Shown piece after piece: positions 26,006 to 35,896 of a DNA stretch of 64,000 bases. The notes beneath the pieces were generated by a model. It searched no databases. It saw nothing but the letters and a program-made list of their open reading frames with translations, and was not told the DNA's origin. Source of the DNA: Acinetobacter sp. WC-141 (GTDB lineage: Bacteria; Pseudomonadota; Gammaproteobacteria; Pseudomonadales; Moraxellaceae). The stretch covers positions 50,251 to 114,250 of the forward strand of contig NZ_AMSS01000027.1 of the NCBI RefSeq assembly GCF_000313935.1, written 5' to 3'. A program made the position numbers and the translations under genes. Numbering within the stretch: the stretch's first letter is position 1; the number at the start of each line of letters is the position of its first letter.

Positions 26006-27424
26006 ATGTATAAATCTGAACAACTTGCCCATAGTATTCGCCAACTCATTGAGAGCGGAAATTTAAATGCGCATGAGAAACTCCCGTCTTTAAGAGATCA
26101 GGTACAACGTTCTGGTTTTAGCTTAATGACTGTCATGAATGCTTACCAAGAACTTGAATCTCAAGGGCTCATTTATTCAAAAGAAAAATCGGGTTATTTC
26201 GTTGCCGAGCAAATTGCTCTTAAACCTTTAGAACAGTATTCGGTTGTTTCACTTAACTCTAAAATTGAAATTAATTCTTTAGTTTTTAAATATCTCAAAT
26301 CGATTCAACATGAATCTGTCATACCTTTTGGTTCAGCTTTTCCAGATAGTCAGCTTTTAACAGCACCCAAACTCATCCAAATTATGGGACAGCTTGCACG
26401 TCAAAGACAAAGCTACGATCAAACCACAAGCCTACCTCCGGGTAATTTAGCGTTAAGAAAACTGATTGCTCAGCGCTACTGTATGCAAGGCATACAGACC
26501 GACCCAGATGACATTGTCATTACATCTGGCGGATTAGATGCACTGAACCTTTCTTTACAAGCAGTTGCTCAACCGGGCGATTATATTTTATTACAGCAAA
26601 ACGTATTTTATGGTGCTTGGCAAGCCGCCGAGCGTTTAGGTCTTAAAGTAATTACTATTCCTGAACATCCTCAACATGGTTTTGATCTAGATGCTTTCGA
26701 ACAGGTCATTCAAACCTATCCTATCAAGGTGTGTTGGCTCATGCTGAATGCCCATAACCCGATTGGTTTTACTGTTAGTGATAACATTAAATATAAAATT
26801 GCCAAGTTACTTCACGAACACCAAATTTATTTGATTGAAGATGATGTCTATGAAGAGCTTTTTTATGGCGGCCAAAAACCACTTTCAATGAAGTATTTTG
26901 ACCAGCAAAATCTGGTACTGCACTGCTCGTCTTTTTCTAAAACATTAGGTGCAGGTTTTCGGGTCGGTTGGGTCTATGCTGGTAAATTTTCAGACCATAT
27001 TCAACACTTACAGCTCATGAGTACCATTTCAGTCAATGCACTCATTCAAAATGCATTGGTTGAGTTTTTGTCTCATCATCATTATGAAAAGCACTTGCGT
27101 ATACTTAGGCTTTCCCTTGAACGTTATAAAAAGCAGTTTTATCACTACTTAAAGCAGCACTTACCGAGCTCTTGCGAAGTGTATTACTACCCAAGTGGCT
27201 ATTTTCTATGGGTCAAACTTCCCAGCACATTAGACAGTATGCAAGTTTATGAAGCGTTGATTAAGCAAGACATTGGCGTTGCACCAAGTCCTCTTTTTAG
27301 TGTTTTACCTGCACAGCAGCATTATTTGAGAATCAATTGCTCTTTTGAATGGAACACTAAAATTCAAAGCGCATTAGATCAAGTGATTAAAACTATTCAA
27401 CAAAGAGTTGAAGCAAGTCTCTAA
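26006..27424 (+). CDS. MocR-type regulator (GntR helix-turn-helix plus aminotransferase domain)
   Basis: A 472-residue fusion of an N-terminal winged helix (about residues 1-70, LPSLRDQVQRSGFSLMTVMNAYQELESQG) with a fold-type I aminotransferase domain. The PLP lysine is in CSSFSKTLGAGFRVGW, with DDVYEELFYG before it. MocR proteins use the PLP domain to sense vitamin B6 or an amino compound. I placed the start at the ATG at 26006 because the earlier TTG-initiated frame adds an unrelated leader overlapping the terminator region. The target is not apparent; the downstream gene has its own promoter gap. Confidence 0.85.
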   Translation: MYKSEQLAHSIRQLIESGNLNAHEKLPSLRDQVQRSGFSLMTVMNAYQELESQGLIYSKEKSGYFVAEQIALKPLEQYSVVSLNSKIEINSLVFKYLKSIQHESVIPFGSAFPDSQLLTAPKLIQIMGQLARQRQSYDQTTSLPPGNLALRKLIAQRYCMQGIQTDPDDIVITSGGLDALNLSLQAVAQPGDYILLQQNVFYGAWQAAERLGLKVITIPEHPQHGFDLDAFEQVIQTYPIKVCWLMLNAHNPIGFTVSDNIKYKIAKLLHEHQIYLIEDDVYEELFYGGQKPLSMKYFDQQNLVLHCSSFSKTLGAGFRVGWVYAGKFSDHIQHLQLMSTISVNALIQNALVEFLSHHHYEKHLRILRLSLERYKKQFYHYLKQHLPSSCEVYYYPSGYFLWVKLPSTLDSMQVYEALIKQDIGVAPSPLFSVLPAQQHYLRINCSFEWNTKIQSALDQVIKTIQQRVEASL

Positions 27425-27524
27425 AGAAATGCTTCGACCTAAGCACAATTTTATAGACTTTATTTTGTGGTAACTTTATAACTCAAATCTATAGTTTTAA
27501 GGGAAATAGGTTCAAAGGATTAAT

Positions 27525-28442
27525 ATGGAAATTGATGAAGAACTCACCCTTAAAAAAATACAGATTTTTTTGGCTTTTATGCGCTGCGGAAATTTGTCTA
27601 AAACAGCCACAGAAATGGATCTTAGTAATGTGAGTGTTCATAAAGCTCTGCATTCTTTAGAGAGTGCTTTACGTTGTCCTCTTTTTAAAAATGAAGGACG
27701 CAATCTCATTCCTTTAAAAAGTGCTTATGTATTTGAAGAACGTGCACAAAAAATCGTACAAGACATTTTTATTACCGTAAATAAAACCAGAGAAGCCGCT
27801 GGCTTTGCAGCCAAGGTTTTACATTTAGGGTCTCTTTATTCTTTGACGGTAAATACGATTCCAAATGTGATTAGCGGTCTTAAACTCAGACGCAGTGAGC
27901 TTGATATTCAACTGTTGCTGAGTTCGAATCAGGACTTAGTGAAAAAGCTGAAAGCTACGGAGCTGGATGCCATTATCGTAGCGTTAAATGAAACCACTCA
28001 AGATGATGACTTTGAAATTTTGCCGATGTTTTCAGATGACATTTTTTTGGCCGTCAATAAAGATTCAAAATATGCAGATTTTAAAGACATTGATTTAAGC
28101 CTTTTAAAAGAAGAAACTTTTTTAACTTTAACTAAGGGTTTTGCAACTCATAACGACAGTGACATTATTTTTAAAAAAGCAGGTTTTTCACCAAAAGTTG
28201 CTTTACAGGTCAATGATATTTTTACCTTAATTAGTATGGTCAGCTCAGGTGTCGGTTTTGCTCTACTACCCGGTCGTATTTCTGCTGTTTATGAAAGTTC
28301 AGTAAAACTTATTCCACTAAAACAGCAATATCATATGCAGCAAGAAATCGGTTTGGTCTTTCTAAAAAGCAAAGAACGAGACCCTAACTTATTGGCCTTA
28401 ATTGCCGAGTGCCGTATGTTTGCCTCTAATTTTAAAAGATAA
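27525..28442 (+). CDS. mdcR: LysR-type regulator of malonate utilisation (MdcR-like)
   Basis: A 305-residue LysR protein. The helix-turn-helix is FMRCGNLSKTATEMDLSNVSVHKALHSLE, and the effector domain follows from about residue 95. It is convergent with the nine-gene malonate locus, and its sequence pattern resembles MdcR-type activators. AAAGGA lies before the ATG. In relatives, MdcR responds to malonate; this is inferred here from position and similarity. Confidence 0.8.
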   Translation: MEIDEELTLKKIQIFLAFMRCGNLSKTATEMDLSNVSVHKALHSLESALRCPLFKNEGRNLIPLKSAYVFEERAQKIVQDIFITVNKTREAAGFAAKVLHLGSLYSLTVNTIPNVISGLKLRRSELDIQLLLSSNQDLVKKLKATELDAIIVALNETTQDDDFEILPMFSDDIFLAVNKDSKYADFKDIDLSLLKEETFLTLTKGFATHNDSDIIFKKAGFSPKVALQVNDIFTLISMVSSGVGFALLPGRISAVYESSVKLIPLKQQYHMQQEIGLVFLKSKERDPNLLALIAECRMFASNFKR

Positions 28443-28446
28443 AAAT

Positions 28447-28478
28447 AAGGGCCGTTGTATTAGTTAACAACAGCCCTT
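28447..28478. terminator. Bidirectional terminator between mdcR and madM
   Basis: AAGGGC-CGTTGT (28447-28458) pairs with ACAAC-A-GCCCTT (28467-28478) with one mismatch. T-run and A-run flanks fit use by both convergent genes. Confidence 0.75.
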
Positions 28479-28501
28479 TTGTTTGAGCACTAAAATACGT
28501 A

Positions 28502-29266
28502 TCAGCCTACCAAAGCTTTAACCGCGAAGAATAAAACAGTTGGTCCCATTAAACAGCCAAGACCCGTATGAAACGTTGCTGTAAGCGCACCATAAGGAAC
28601 TAAACGACGATCTGTCGCTGCTAAACCAGCCGACACACCACTTACAGTTCCTGCCAAGCCACCAAAAATCATGGCAGAACGTGGATTGTCTAATCCCATA
28701 AATTTTGCGGTAAGTGGTGTTGAAACCATTACACAAATTGCTTTCACCAGCCCCGTTGCAATTGACAGCGCCATGACCTCAGAACTCGCACCAATTGCAG
28801 CTCCCGTCACTGGTCCCACAATGTAGGTCACTGCACCCGCACCAATTGTGGTAATACTCACCGCATCACGATAGCCAAAAATCCACGCAAACATACAACC
28901 GACAATAAATGGCAAAATGGTTCCGAGAAATAAAGAGAATGCGCCAATAAACCCAGCTTTTTTCGCTTCAGTGGCTTGTACCTCAAATGCAGTTGCGACA
29001 ATGGTAAAGTCACGAAGCATTGCACCGCCCATCAGCCCAACACCTGTAAAGAGTGCAAGATCGGTTATGCCTTTTTCACCACCCGTCATTTTTCCGCCAA
29101 ACCATGCCAAGATTAAACCAATCACAATCGCAATTGCTGAAGCATGCACTCGTCCATTGGTTAAATATTTAGATAGCTTGGTCGACAACCACATAATTAA
29201 AGCAATTAAGGCGAAAGCTGTAATTAAACCTAAATGGGTTAAGTCTTTTAATAATAATTCAACCAT
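28502..29266 (-). CDS. madM: Malonate transporter subunit MadM
   Basis: A 254-residue membrane protein, the larger subunit of the two-component sodium-malonate symporter MadLM. It has about eight hydrophobic segments with many Gly-rich turns (GGLAGTVSGVSAGLAATDRRLVPYG). GGAGG 9 nt before the ATG at 29266 sets the start; the frame opens five codons earlier. It overlaps madL by 8 bp. It is the last gene of the malonate operon. Confidence 0.92.
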   Translation of the reverse strand: MVELLLKDLTHLGLITAFALIALIMWLSTKLSKYLTNGRVHASAIAIVIGLILAWFGGKMTGGEKGITDLALFTGVGLMGGAMLRDFTIVATAFEVQATEAKKAGFIGAFSLFLGTILPFIVGCMFAWIFGYRDAVSITTIGAGAVTYIVGPVTGAAIGASSEVMALSIATGLVKAICVMVSTPLTAKFMGLDNPRSAMIFGGLAGTVSGVSAGLAATDRRLVPYGALTATFHTGLGCLMGPTVLFFAVKALVG

Positions 29267-29675
29267 GAACTTTGCCTCCAATGCGGTTTAATGTGGTGTC
29301 TTCTTCCTTCGGTAAAGGGCTTGCTTTGTTGTAACGACTTAAGCCCGCAATGGTGAGTGTACAAACGATAACTGAAACTACCGCCGCAAAAAGTGCCATA
29401 TGTCCACTAGATAATGCTGTAACCACATTTTGTTGTGCAGCCATAGCAACAACAACAGGAATGTACATGGTGCCCCAGAATGAAACGCCTTTTTCGGTTT
29501 CAACTGTCATAACACCACGTTTTTCCATCCATAACCGTATGCAAATGAGTAAAATCATGGCGATACCCACGCCACCAACATTGGACTTTACACCCAATAA
29601 AACGCCCAACAAATCGCCAACAATAACACCCACCAAGGTGCAAAGTGCGAGCAAACCAACTCCATATATAATCAT
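29259..29675 (-). CDS. madL: Malonate transporter subunit MadL
   Basis: A 138-residue membrane protein with about four hydrophobic segments, the small partner of MadM. The start (MIIYGVGLLALCTLVGVIVGDLLG) is typical of the family. GAGGGA lies before the ATG. It imports malonate for the decarboxylase encoded upstream. Confidence 0.92.
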   Translation of the reverse strand: MIIYGVGLLALCTLVGVIVGDLLGVLLGVKSNVGGVGIAMILLICIRLWMEKRGVMTVETEKGVSFWGTMYIPVVVAMAAQQNVVTALSSGHMALFAAVVSVIVCTLTIAGLSRYNKASPLPKEEDTTLNRIGGKVHG

Positions 29676-29723
29676 GACAATCCCTCATATCCTTGGATCA
29701 TTTATGCTTTTGTAAAATCTGAC

Positions 29724-30662
29724 TCAAAAAGAAAAACTATTTGCCTGTTCTTTTTGCATTGCCATCTGAATAGTGTCTATGCGTGTCCCTTGAAATGACA
29801 ACACGGTTCCTTCTTTAAATGTTCGGCGTGCAAGTGTAGTAAGCACCGTTCCCGGCAAAGCTTCGATCTGTAACCTCACACCTCGCTCCCATGCAGCTTG
29901 GATGGTACTTTCCCAATCTACAGTTCTACTCATATTAAAAGCCAAGTCATTACCAATCTGTTCTGGCTTACCAAGTGTACGAGCCGTTGTACCACTTAAA
30001 TAACGTATTTTAGGCTGCTTTAAAGTGACTCCCTCCATAGCCGCTGCAAGTTGCTTTGCTTGCTGACTTAATAGTTCACAGTGCGATGGCACCGATACAT
30101 CTAATTTTTTTGCTACCACGCCTTGTTGCTTTGCCAAAACAGCAACTTGGTTCATGGCTTCAAAGCTTCCTGAAATAACGATCTGGTTATGTGCATTAAT
30201 ATTTGCGACAAACACCTCTGGCGTTATTCCATAAATCTGTTTGACCCATGTTTCAACAGCTGCACGGTCTGTACCAATCAGAGCAGTCATACCATAGCCA
30301 GTTGGATAGGCGTTTTGCATAAGTTCACCTCGATAGGCAACTAAACGAACGGCATCCTCAAAGGCTAAAACTCCTGCTGCAACCGCAGCCGACCATGCAC
30401 CAATTGATAAACCTGCTACATAATCTGGTGTTAAGTTTTCCGCTGTTAATAAGGCTGAACTCACCACACCTGAAATCAGTAAACAAAGCTGTACTGCACG
30501 TGTCGATTGCAATGCAGCCGGACTATCTAGCATCAAGACATCTTCTTTGAGTGTATCCGATGCACGCTCAAGGTATTCTTTAACCAGTGCGGTTTGAGGT
30601 AAGTCGTGCAACATATTGCTTCGTTGCACACCTTGTCCTGGATATACCCAAATTGAAGCCAT
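29724..30662 (-). CDS. mdcH: Malonate decarboxylase subunit epsilon (malonyl-CoA:ACP transacylase)
   Basis: A 312-residue acyltransferase of the FabD fold. The nucleophile elbow is AGLSIGAWSAAV, with a GQGVQ-type motif at the N-terminus (YPGQGVQRSNM). It charges the acyl-carrier subunit MdcC with malonyl from malonyl-CoA to start the catalytic cycle. AGGGA lies before the ATG. It is 12 bp downstream of mdcG. Confidence 0.93.
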   Translation of the reverse strand: MASIWVYPGQGVQRSNMLHDLPQTALVKEYLERASDTLKEDVLMLDSPAALQSTRAVQLCLLISGVVSSALLTAENLTPDYVAGLSIGAWSAAVAAGVLAFEDAVRLVAYRGELMQNAYPTGYGMTALIGTDRAAVETWVKQIYGITPEVFVANINAHNQIVISGSFEAMNQVAVLAKQQGVVAKKLDVSVPSHCELLSQQAKQLAAAMEGVTLKQPKIRYLSGTTARTLGKPEQIGNDLAFNMSRTVDWESTIQAAWERGVRLQIEALPGTVLTTLARRTFKEGTVLSFQGTRIDTIQMAMQKEQANSFSF

Positions 30663-30674
30663 GATATCTATTCC

Positions 30675-31289
30675 CTAATTCCATGGGTTTTCTAATAAGA
30701 CAGCACCATCGGAACGTTTTAATAGAACTTTTCCGCTATTCCTTGCCCATTCTTTTAACGCCAAACCACCTTGTGGTAGTTGAAGCTGTATATCCACATT
30801 CAGCCCTACTTGCTGAAAATTTTCGAGTAACTCAATTGCCTGTTTTTTGGCAAAAGGTTGTTCAGCTCGAATCAACAAATCTATGTCACTTTGCTGAGTT
30901 ACTGTTTTAATGCCCGTTGCCAGCTCAAACCCGAAACTTCCTGTATATCCCCAGCATCCTGAAAAATTTTTCATGATGCTGGAAATGGTCTGTAAACGTT
31001 CTGCCAAGTGCTCAAACTGCTGCGTATCTACATCAACATGAGTCAATGCTTCAGGTTTAAGCTGTCTGCTAATTGCAGACCGTGGCATTTGAGCTGCATA
31101 TCGTTGATAGCGAAATTGCCCTCTTACACCCACAGCCACCTGATTTCCAGGAGTAATTGCCCGTCGAACCACAACAGGATCACCTCGTTGCAATACTTGT
31201 TTCACCCAAAGTGGAGCATCATCGGCTAAACAATCGACCGTCATGCCCCACAGTAAATCATGGGCTTCGAGCTTAAGTTTCATAACCAT
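30675..31289 (-). CDS. mdcG: Phosphoribosyl-dephospho-CoA transferase
   Basis: A 204-residue nucleotidyltransferase-like protein, equivalent to CitX in citrate lyase. It attaches the triphosphoribosyl-dephospho-CoA prosthetic group to apo-MdcC. GSFGFELATG and KQSDIDLLIRA-type residues (TQQSDIDLLI) form the nucleotidyltransferase GS...DxD core. Its first codons overlap the mdcE stop; ATGs at 31289 and 31283 are both possible. Confidence 0.92.
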   Translation of the reverse strand: MVMKLKLEAHDLLWGMTVDCLADDAPLWVKQVLQRGDPVVVRRAITPGNQVAVGVRGQFRYQRYAAQMPRSAISRQLKPEALTHVDVDTQQFEHLAERLQTISSIMKNFSGCWGYTGSFGFELATGIKTVTQQSDIDLLIRAEQPFAKKQAIELLENFQQVGLNVDIQLQLPQGGLALKEWARNSGKVLLKRSDGAVLLENPWN

Positions 31290-32107
31290 TGCTCACGCAA
31301 TAATTCACGGACTTTTTTAGACATTTGACGGTTTTGGCCGTGAAGTCTTTGTTCCAATCCTCTAGATTGATCAGCATTAATTTCTTTAAACGCTTGAGCA
31401 ATCATCTGCTTCGCTAACAAAAGATCATCGTTTGTCGGTTGTTCAGGGTTTTCAACAGATAACAGTTCAGATAACAAACCAAGTGTTGCATAATTTTCAA
31501 TGTCATAAGCCATTGGCGGAATGCTTGAGGCCAATTGCTCTAACTCATCAACCGACCGTAAGGTAACGCGTGCAGCAGATTCCTTACCCATCGCATGCAC
31601 CATAACACCTGAATCTTTTAAGGCAATAATACGATTGGCTTGGTATCCATGCGCCAAGAAAGCACCCGACATCGACTTACCAACCAATAAACTGACAACA
31701 GGATGGCCTGCCAATCTGGCTCTAGCATAGCTATCTACTGCACCCGCTAAAGCTTGATGAATACCTAATAATTCTTCACGGCGCCCATAGGCCTGACTTG
31801 GCACATCAACCAAGCATAAAATGCCGCGTTTAGTTTCTGAATGAACATCGGCTTGAATCACGTCATCAACTGCTTTTGCCAAACTCCAGCCTTCCAAGAC
31901 TCCAACTTCACCTTGTCTCGCGCGTGGGAACAAATTATTACTGTCTTGGACAACTGCAATCACACGTATCACTTGCTGATCAATTTGACCATCAGCCACC
32001 CAAACCGAAGCTGGAAAACCTTCAACTGTCTTAAAGCCTTGCGTGAGTGCTTTAAACCAATGTGCACCACGAGTAGATGCTTTTAATGTATCAACGGCGA
32101 TATTCAT
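31280..32107 (-). CDS. mdcE: Malonate decarboxylase subunit gamma
   Basis: A 275-residue crotonase-like carboxyltransferase subunit that works with MdcD to decarboxylate malonyl-S-ACP to acetyl-S-ACP. It has the KSMSGAFLAHGYQANRIIAL segment with the oxyanion-hole glycines. AAGGAGAG precedes the ATG, which overlaps the mdcD stop by four bases. Confidence 0.94.
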   Translation of the reverse strand: MNIAVDTLKASTRGAHWFKALTQGFKTVEGFPASVWVADGQIDQQVIRVIAVVQDSNNLFPRARQGEVGVLEGWSLAKAVDDVIQADVHSETKRGILCLVDVPSQAYGRREELLGIHQALAGAVDSYARARLAGHPVVSLLVGKSMSGAFLAHGYQANRIIALKDSGVMVHAMGKESAARVTLRSVDELEQLASSIPPMAYDIENYATLGLLSELLSVENPEQPTNDDLLLAKQMIAQAFKEINADQSRGLEQRLHGQNRQMSKKVRELLREQWL

Positions 32108-32955
32108 GCTTGCTCTCCTTGATACAAAGCTTGAACCTGTGCTGGGGTAATCTGCTCAGCAGTATCGACTTGTTGTAGCTTTTCTAAATAGAATGAGTAA
32201 TTTGAACTACGATACTGCTGAGGCACGCCTTGAGTTAAATAATCGATGACTTGCTGACGAATTTTCTCGCGATCATCGTCTACATAAGCATCTGCCAAAC
32301 CACTAGCGAAACGCTGATTACCACCCGTAATACTCCATATAAATGGACGATCTTTGGCGTTATATTCTTGTACACCAGCTTCTTGTTCAATCACTTGCGG
32401 GCCATTTAAACCTAAACGTCCTTCTTGTGTCATTACAATATAGCTACATAGGCCAGCCGCAATTGACATACCGCCAAAGCACCCTACACTGCCTGCAATG
32501 ACTGCAATCACAGGTTGATACTGACGTAAGTTCACAATTGCAGCCTGAATTTCAGCGATTGCAGCCAAACCCAGATTTGCTTCTTGTAAGCGAACTCCGC
32601 CCGTCTCTAATAGTAAAATTGCCGCTGTCGGAATACCTTTCAGATTGTCTTCAACTGCAAGTTCTAAGGCACCCGCAATTTTAGCTCCGCCTACCTCGCC
32701 TAAACTTCCGCCTTGAAATAAGCCTTCAATAGAAATTAGAACCACTGGGCGTTCTTGAATAGATCCTTTTGCAATCACTACACCATCATCGGCTTGCGGC
32801 ACAATATTTTGCTGAGCCAACCAAGGCGACATAACACGAGCAAATGGGTCGAGCAACTCTCGAAAAGTCCCTTCATCTAATAGCGCTTTGGCACGTTCTC
32901 TTGCGCTGAGTTCAATAAAATCTTGTTTATTTAACAAACTCTGAATATCAGTCAT
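32104..32955 (-). CDS. mdcD: Malonate decarboxylase subunit beta
   Basis: A 283-residue carboxyltransferase subunit. Glycine-rich motifs include GGARI-like GGVRLQEANLGLAAIAEIQ and AGSVGCFGGMSIAAGLCSY. GGAGGAG 7 nt before the ATG at 32955 fixes the start; a longer frame runs 49 codons into mdcC and is spurious. It overlaps mdcC by 8 bp and mdcE by 4 bp, consistent with tight coupling. Confidence 0.94.
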   Translation of the reverse strand: MTDIQSLLNKQDFIELSARERAKALLDEGTFRELLDPFARVMSPWLAQQNIVPQADDGVVIAKGSIQERPVVLISIEGLFQGGSLGEVGGAKIAGALELAVEDNLKGIPTAAILLLETGGVRLQEANLGLAAIAEIQAAIVNLRQYQPVIAVIAGSVGCFGGMSIAAGLCSYIVMTQEGRLGLNGPQVIEQEAGVQEYNAKDRPFIWSITGGNQRFASGLADAYVDDDREKIRQQVIDYLTQGVPQQYRSSNYSFYLEKLQQVDTAEQITPAQVQALYQGEQA

Positions 32956-33247
32956 GAGCAATCTCCTCCAATGCTTGTTCCAGACGTAAGCGAACGACAC
33001 CGGGAGTTGCACCAAAGTCATGAATATCAATATTGACCGCTGGCAGTATTTGCGCAGTAAAAATCCGTTCAAAAAGATTGTGCCAACGTGCTGCACTGCC
33101 ATCTACCGAAGTCACTACCTGAATAGAGGTCTTTCCCTTTTCACCGGGTTCCATCAAAATTTCTAAATCACCCGAGCCAACACATCCTACTAGTGCTTTT
33201 TTTACAGGTGGCTTTGTCGCCACAAATTCAAAATGAAGTGTTTCCAT
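32948..33247 (-). CDS. mdcC: Malonate decarboxylase acyl carrier protein (subunit delta)
   Basis: A 99-residue acyl carrier protein. Ser25 in CVGSGDLEIL is the expected attachment site of the phosphoribosyl-dephospho-CoA arm that carries acetyl and malonyl groups. The start is taken as ATG 33247, with AAGGGA 8 nt upstream, rather than a TTG two codons earlier. It is 2 bp after the mdcB stop. Confidence 0.93.
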   Translation of the reverse strand: METLHFEFVATKPPVKKALVGCVGSGDLEILMEPGEKGKTSIQVVTSVDGSAARWHNLFERIFTAQILPAVNIDIHDFGATPGVVRLRLEQALEEIAHD

Positions 33248-33249
33248 AA

Positions 33250-34134
33250 TCAAAATCCCTTTTTATTTTTTAAAGATGAATGCTCAGCACGATCTATAAA
33301 CAAGGTTGCTGCCAACAAATCTGCGGCACCACCAGCTGAAGCTTTCATCCGAAGCAGGTCAATCTCTAAAAGATGCAAAGCACGTCGACCTTCCAAGCTT
33401 GAGCTACCGCCCAAATCGAGTACTTGCTGAGCACCTTGTTGCATACGCTTTAAACCATTTGTTCCAGATCGATAAAGCACACAGGTATCGGTTAGATCCG
33501 TCATCATGGCAAGCAAGGCATCTAAACGTGCGAACTCTTCTTTCATAGGTTTACTACGACTTTGGTAAAGCTGCTTTAAGCCAAAATTTACGATGGTTGG
33601 AAAACCTTGTTGAGCCTGTTCTTTAGCACCTAAGATGCCTAATTTCTTTTGTACTTGCTGACCATGACTCAAACCCTGCTTTGGAATAAAGCGATCTTCA
33701 AGCTGAGCAATCTGGCCTGCTAACTGGCATAGCTCAACAGCAGAAAAGTACTGTTGATTCGTGTGCGCTAATGCTGCTGCGGTAACCATTAAACCCAAGG
33801 CCCAAATTGCACCGCGGTGTGTGTTGACACCATCTGTTGCCAACATCATGGTCTTTTCACCTTGGCGACCGATTTCTCCAATGTCTTCACGCAAAGCTAA
33901 ACAGACTTTTCCATGATGTTTTGCAGCTTGCGCCATCGCATCAAACATAGGCCCTAAACTTTTCGCAGAGCGCTCCATTAACTCTAAAGTCAGGTCATTG
34001 TGTGCACCACTGCCACGGCGATCGACCAAAGCTGGTTTCGGTGTCAGATTAACTTCATCAATTAACGCTTCGACTGCCATATCTGCCAAAAGCTGACTAT
34101 CGCTGAGCGTTTGATATTGAACTTGTGCCATCAT
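33250..34134 (-). CDS. mdcB: Triphosphoribosyl-dephospho-CoA synthase
   Basis: A 294-residue CitG/MdcB-family protein that makes the prosthetic-group precursor from ATP and dephospho-CoA. Family motifs seen are LTPKPALVDRRGSGAHNDL and TDGVNTHRGAIWALGLM. The ATG at 34134 overlaps the mdcA stop (TAATG), and another ATG follows directly; AGGAG lies upstream. Confidence 0.93.
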   Translation of the reverse strand: MMAQVQYQTLSDSQLLADMAVEALIDEVNLTPKPALVDRRGSGAHNDLTLELMERSAKSLGPMFDAMAQAAKHHGKVCLALREDIGEIGRQGEKTMMLATDGVNTHRGAIWALGLMVTAAALAHTNQQYFSAVELCQLAGQIAQLEDRFIPKQGLSHGQQVQKKLGILGAKEQAQQGFPTIVNFGLKQLYQSRSKPMKEEFARLDALLAMMTDLTDTCVLYRSGTNGLKRMQQGAQQVLDLGGSSSLEGRRALHLLEIDLLRMKASAGGAADLLAATLFIDRAEHSSLKNKKGF

Positions 34135-35813
34135 TACCAACTCCTAAATTTTGCAGGGGGTTGATATAAACCATCAGACCATGTCACCAAGTCGGCAATA
34201 TTTTTTGCAGCTAAAAGTTCACGTGTGGCATCGGTACGGCGAATACCTAAATCTTCAGGGAATACCACCAGACCTTCACGTCTCAAGCGCGCTGTTGTTT
34301 TAGGGTCTTGAGTTAAACCAATACTGGTCACACCTGCCACAGCAGCAATCATGGCTTGACGCTCTTCTTGGCTGCTTGCTTTATATAAATAAGCAATGCC
34401 TTCTTCGGTCAGTAAGTGAGTGACATCATCGCCATAAATCATAATTGGTGCTAAAGGTAGGCCTGCTGTTTTAGCCACATCAATGGCATCAAGACGCTCT
34501 ACAAAAGTCGGCTTGCCACCCTCTTGGAAGGTTTCCACCATTTGCACAACTAACTTTTTACCACGTGCCAAATAGGTTTCTGTTTCATTGGCACCTTGCA
34601 AACGCATATCCAGCCATGCTGGCGTATCGTGACGACGTCCGCGTGGATCATGCCCCATATTTGGTGCACCACCGAAACCAGCTAAACGACCTTTGGTGAC
34701 AGTCGAAGAATGGCCCATGCCATCAACTTGCAAAGTTGCGCCAATAAACAAATCAACGGCGTACTGACCTGCCAGCTGACACATCATACGGTTGGAACGT
34801 AAAGCGCCATCACGACCTGTAAAGAAAACATCAGGACGAGCTGCAACATATTTTTCCATGCCGAGTTCGGTACCAAAACAATGCACGCTTTCAACCCAAC
34901 CTGTTTCAATCGCTGGAATTAGGGTGGGATGCGGATTTAGTGTCCAGTTTCGGCAAATTTTTCCTTTTAAACCTAAAGACTCACCATAGGTCGGTAAAAT
35001 CAGTTCAATTGCCGCAGTGTTAAAACCAATACCATGGTTTAACGATTGCACATTATGCTTTTCATAAATTCCGCGAATTGCCATCATCGCCATTAGTATG
35101 TGCACAGGCTTAATGTGTTTCGGGTCTCGAGTAAATAACGGTTCGATATAAAATGGCTGGTCTGCAACCACCACATAATCCACCCAAGAAGCAGGAATAT
35201 CGACACGCGGTAAATCTGAAACGTCATCGACCAGTTCATTCACCTGAACAATCACGATACCATCGCTAAAAGCCGCAGGTTCAATGAGCGCAGGAGAATC
35301 TTCGGTACTTGGGCCTGTATAGATATTGCCTTGACGGTCGGCCATAAAACCAGCTGAGAGCACCACATTTGGAATGAGGTCGACTACTAAACGTGAATAT
35401 AGTTCGATATAGGTATGAATGGCACCAATCTCTAGCAGTCCATCTTCAATTAACTGGCTAATACGTAAACTTTGTGGGCCAGCAAAAGAAAAATCGAGCT
35501 TACGCGCAATACCTTTTTCAAATAGATCAAGATGTTCCGAACGCCCAACGCTTGGCATGATCATATGTAAATCGTGTAAAACATCTGGATTGGTTTGTGC
35601 CAAAGAGCGTGATAAAAAATCTGCTTGCTTTTGGTTATTCCCTTCGAGTACAACTTTGTCACCCGGTGTAATTAAGGTTTCCAAAACTTTAATAATGTCT
35701 TGAGTGGGAATCACCACACCATCGGTATATTGGTTTGCCATCTCTAGTTTTAGTTGTTTGGCATGACGCCGCTTTGTCCATAACCGTTCTTTATTCTGAA
35801 CTGAGCCTTCCAT
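34134..35813 (-). CDS. mdcA: Malonate decarboxylase subunit alpha (acetyl-S-ACP:malonate ACP transferase)
   Basis: A 559-residue CoA-transferase-like subunit. It swaps acetyl for malonyl on MdcC. It has the family pattern GDKVVLEGNNQKQADFLSRSL near the start and GMGHSSTVTKGRLAGFGGAPNM near the C-terminal third. I set the start at ATG 35813, with TAGG 9 nt upstream; the frame extends 23 codons further but this region has no family match. It is the first gene of the mdc-mad operon. Confidence 0.94.
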   Translation of the reverse strand: MEGSVQNKERLWTKRRHAKQLKLEMANQYTDGVVIPTQDIIKVLETLITPGDKVVLEGNNQKQADFLSRSLAQTNPDVLHDLHMIMPSVGRSEHLDLFEKGIARKLDFSFAGPQSLRISQLIEDGLLEIGAIHTYIELYSRLVVDLIPNVVLSAGFMADRQGNIYTGPSTEDSPALIEPAAFSDGIVIVQVNELVDDVSDLPRVDIPASWVDYVVVADQPFYIEPLFTRDPKHIKPVHILMAMMAIRGIYEKHNVQSLNHGIGFNTAAIELILPTYGESLGLKGKICRNWTLNPHPTLIPAIETGWVESVHCFGTELGMEKYVAARPDVFFTGRDGALRSNRMMCQLAGQYAVDLFIGATLQVDGMGHSSTVTKGRLAGFGGAPNMGHDPRGRRHDTPAWLDMRLQGANETETYLARGKKLVVQMVETFQEGGKPTFVERLDAIDVAKTAGLPLAPIMIYGDDVTHLLTEEGIAYLYKASSQEERQAMIAAVAGVTSIGLTQDPKTTARLRREGLVVFPEDLGIRRTDATRELLAAKNIADLVTWSDGLYQPPAKFRSW

Positions 35814-35896
35814 GTGTTTACCTATAGATCGCAGTTTTGTTCTGAATCTATAAAAACGCTTTATGGACTTTCGATCAATCAACCTCCATCAGCGCT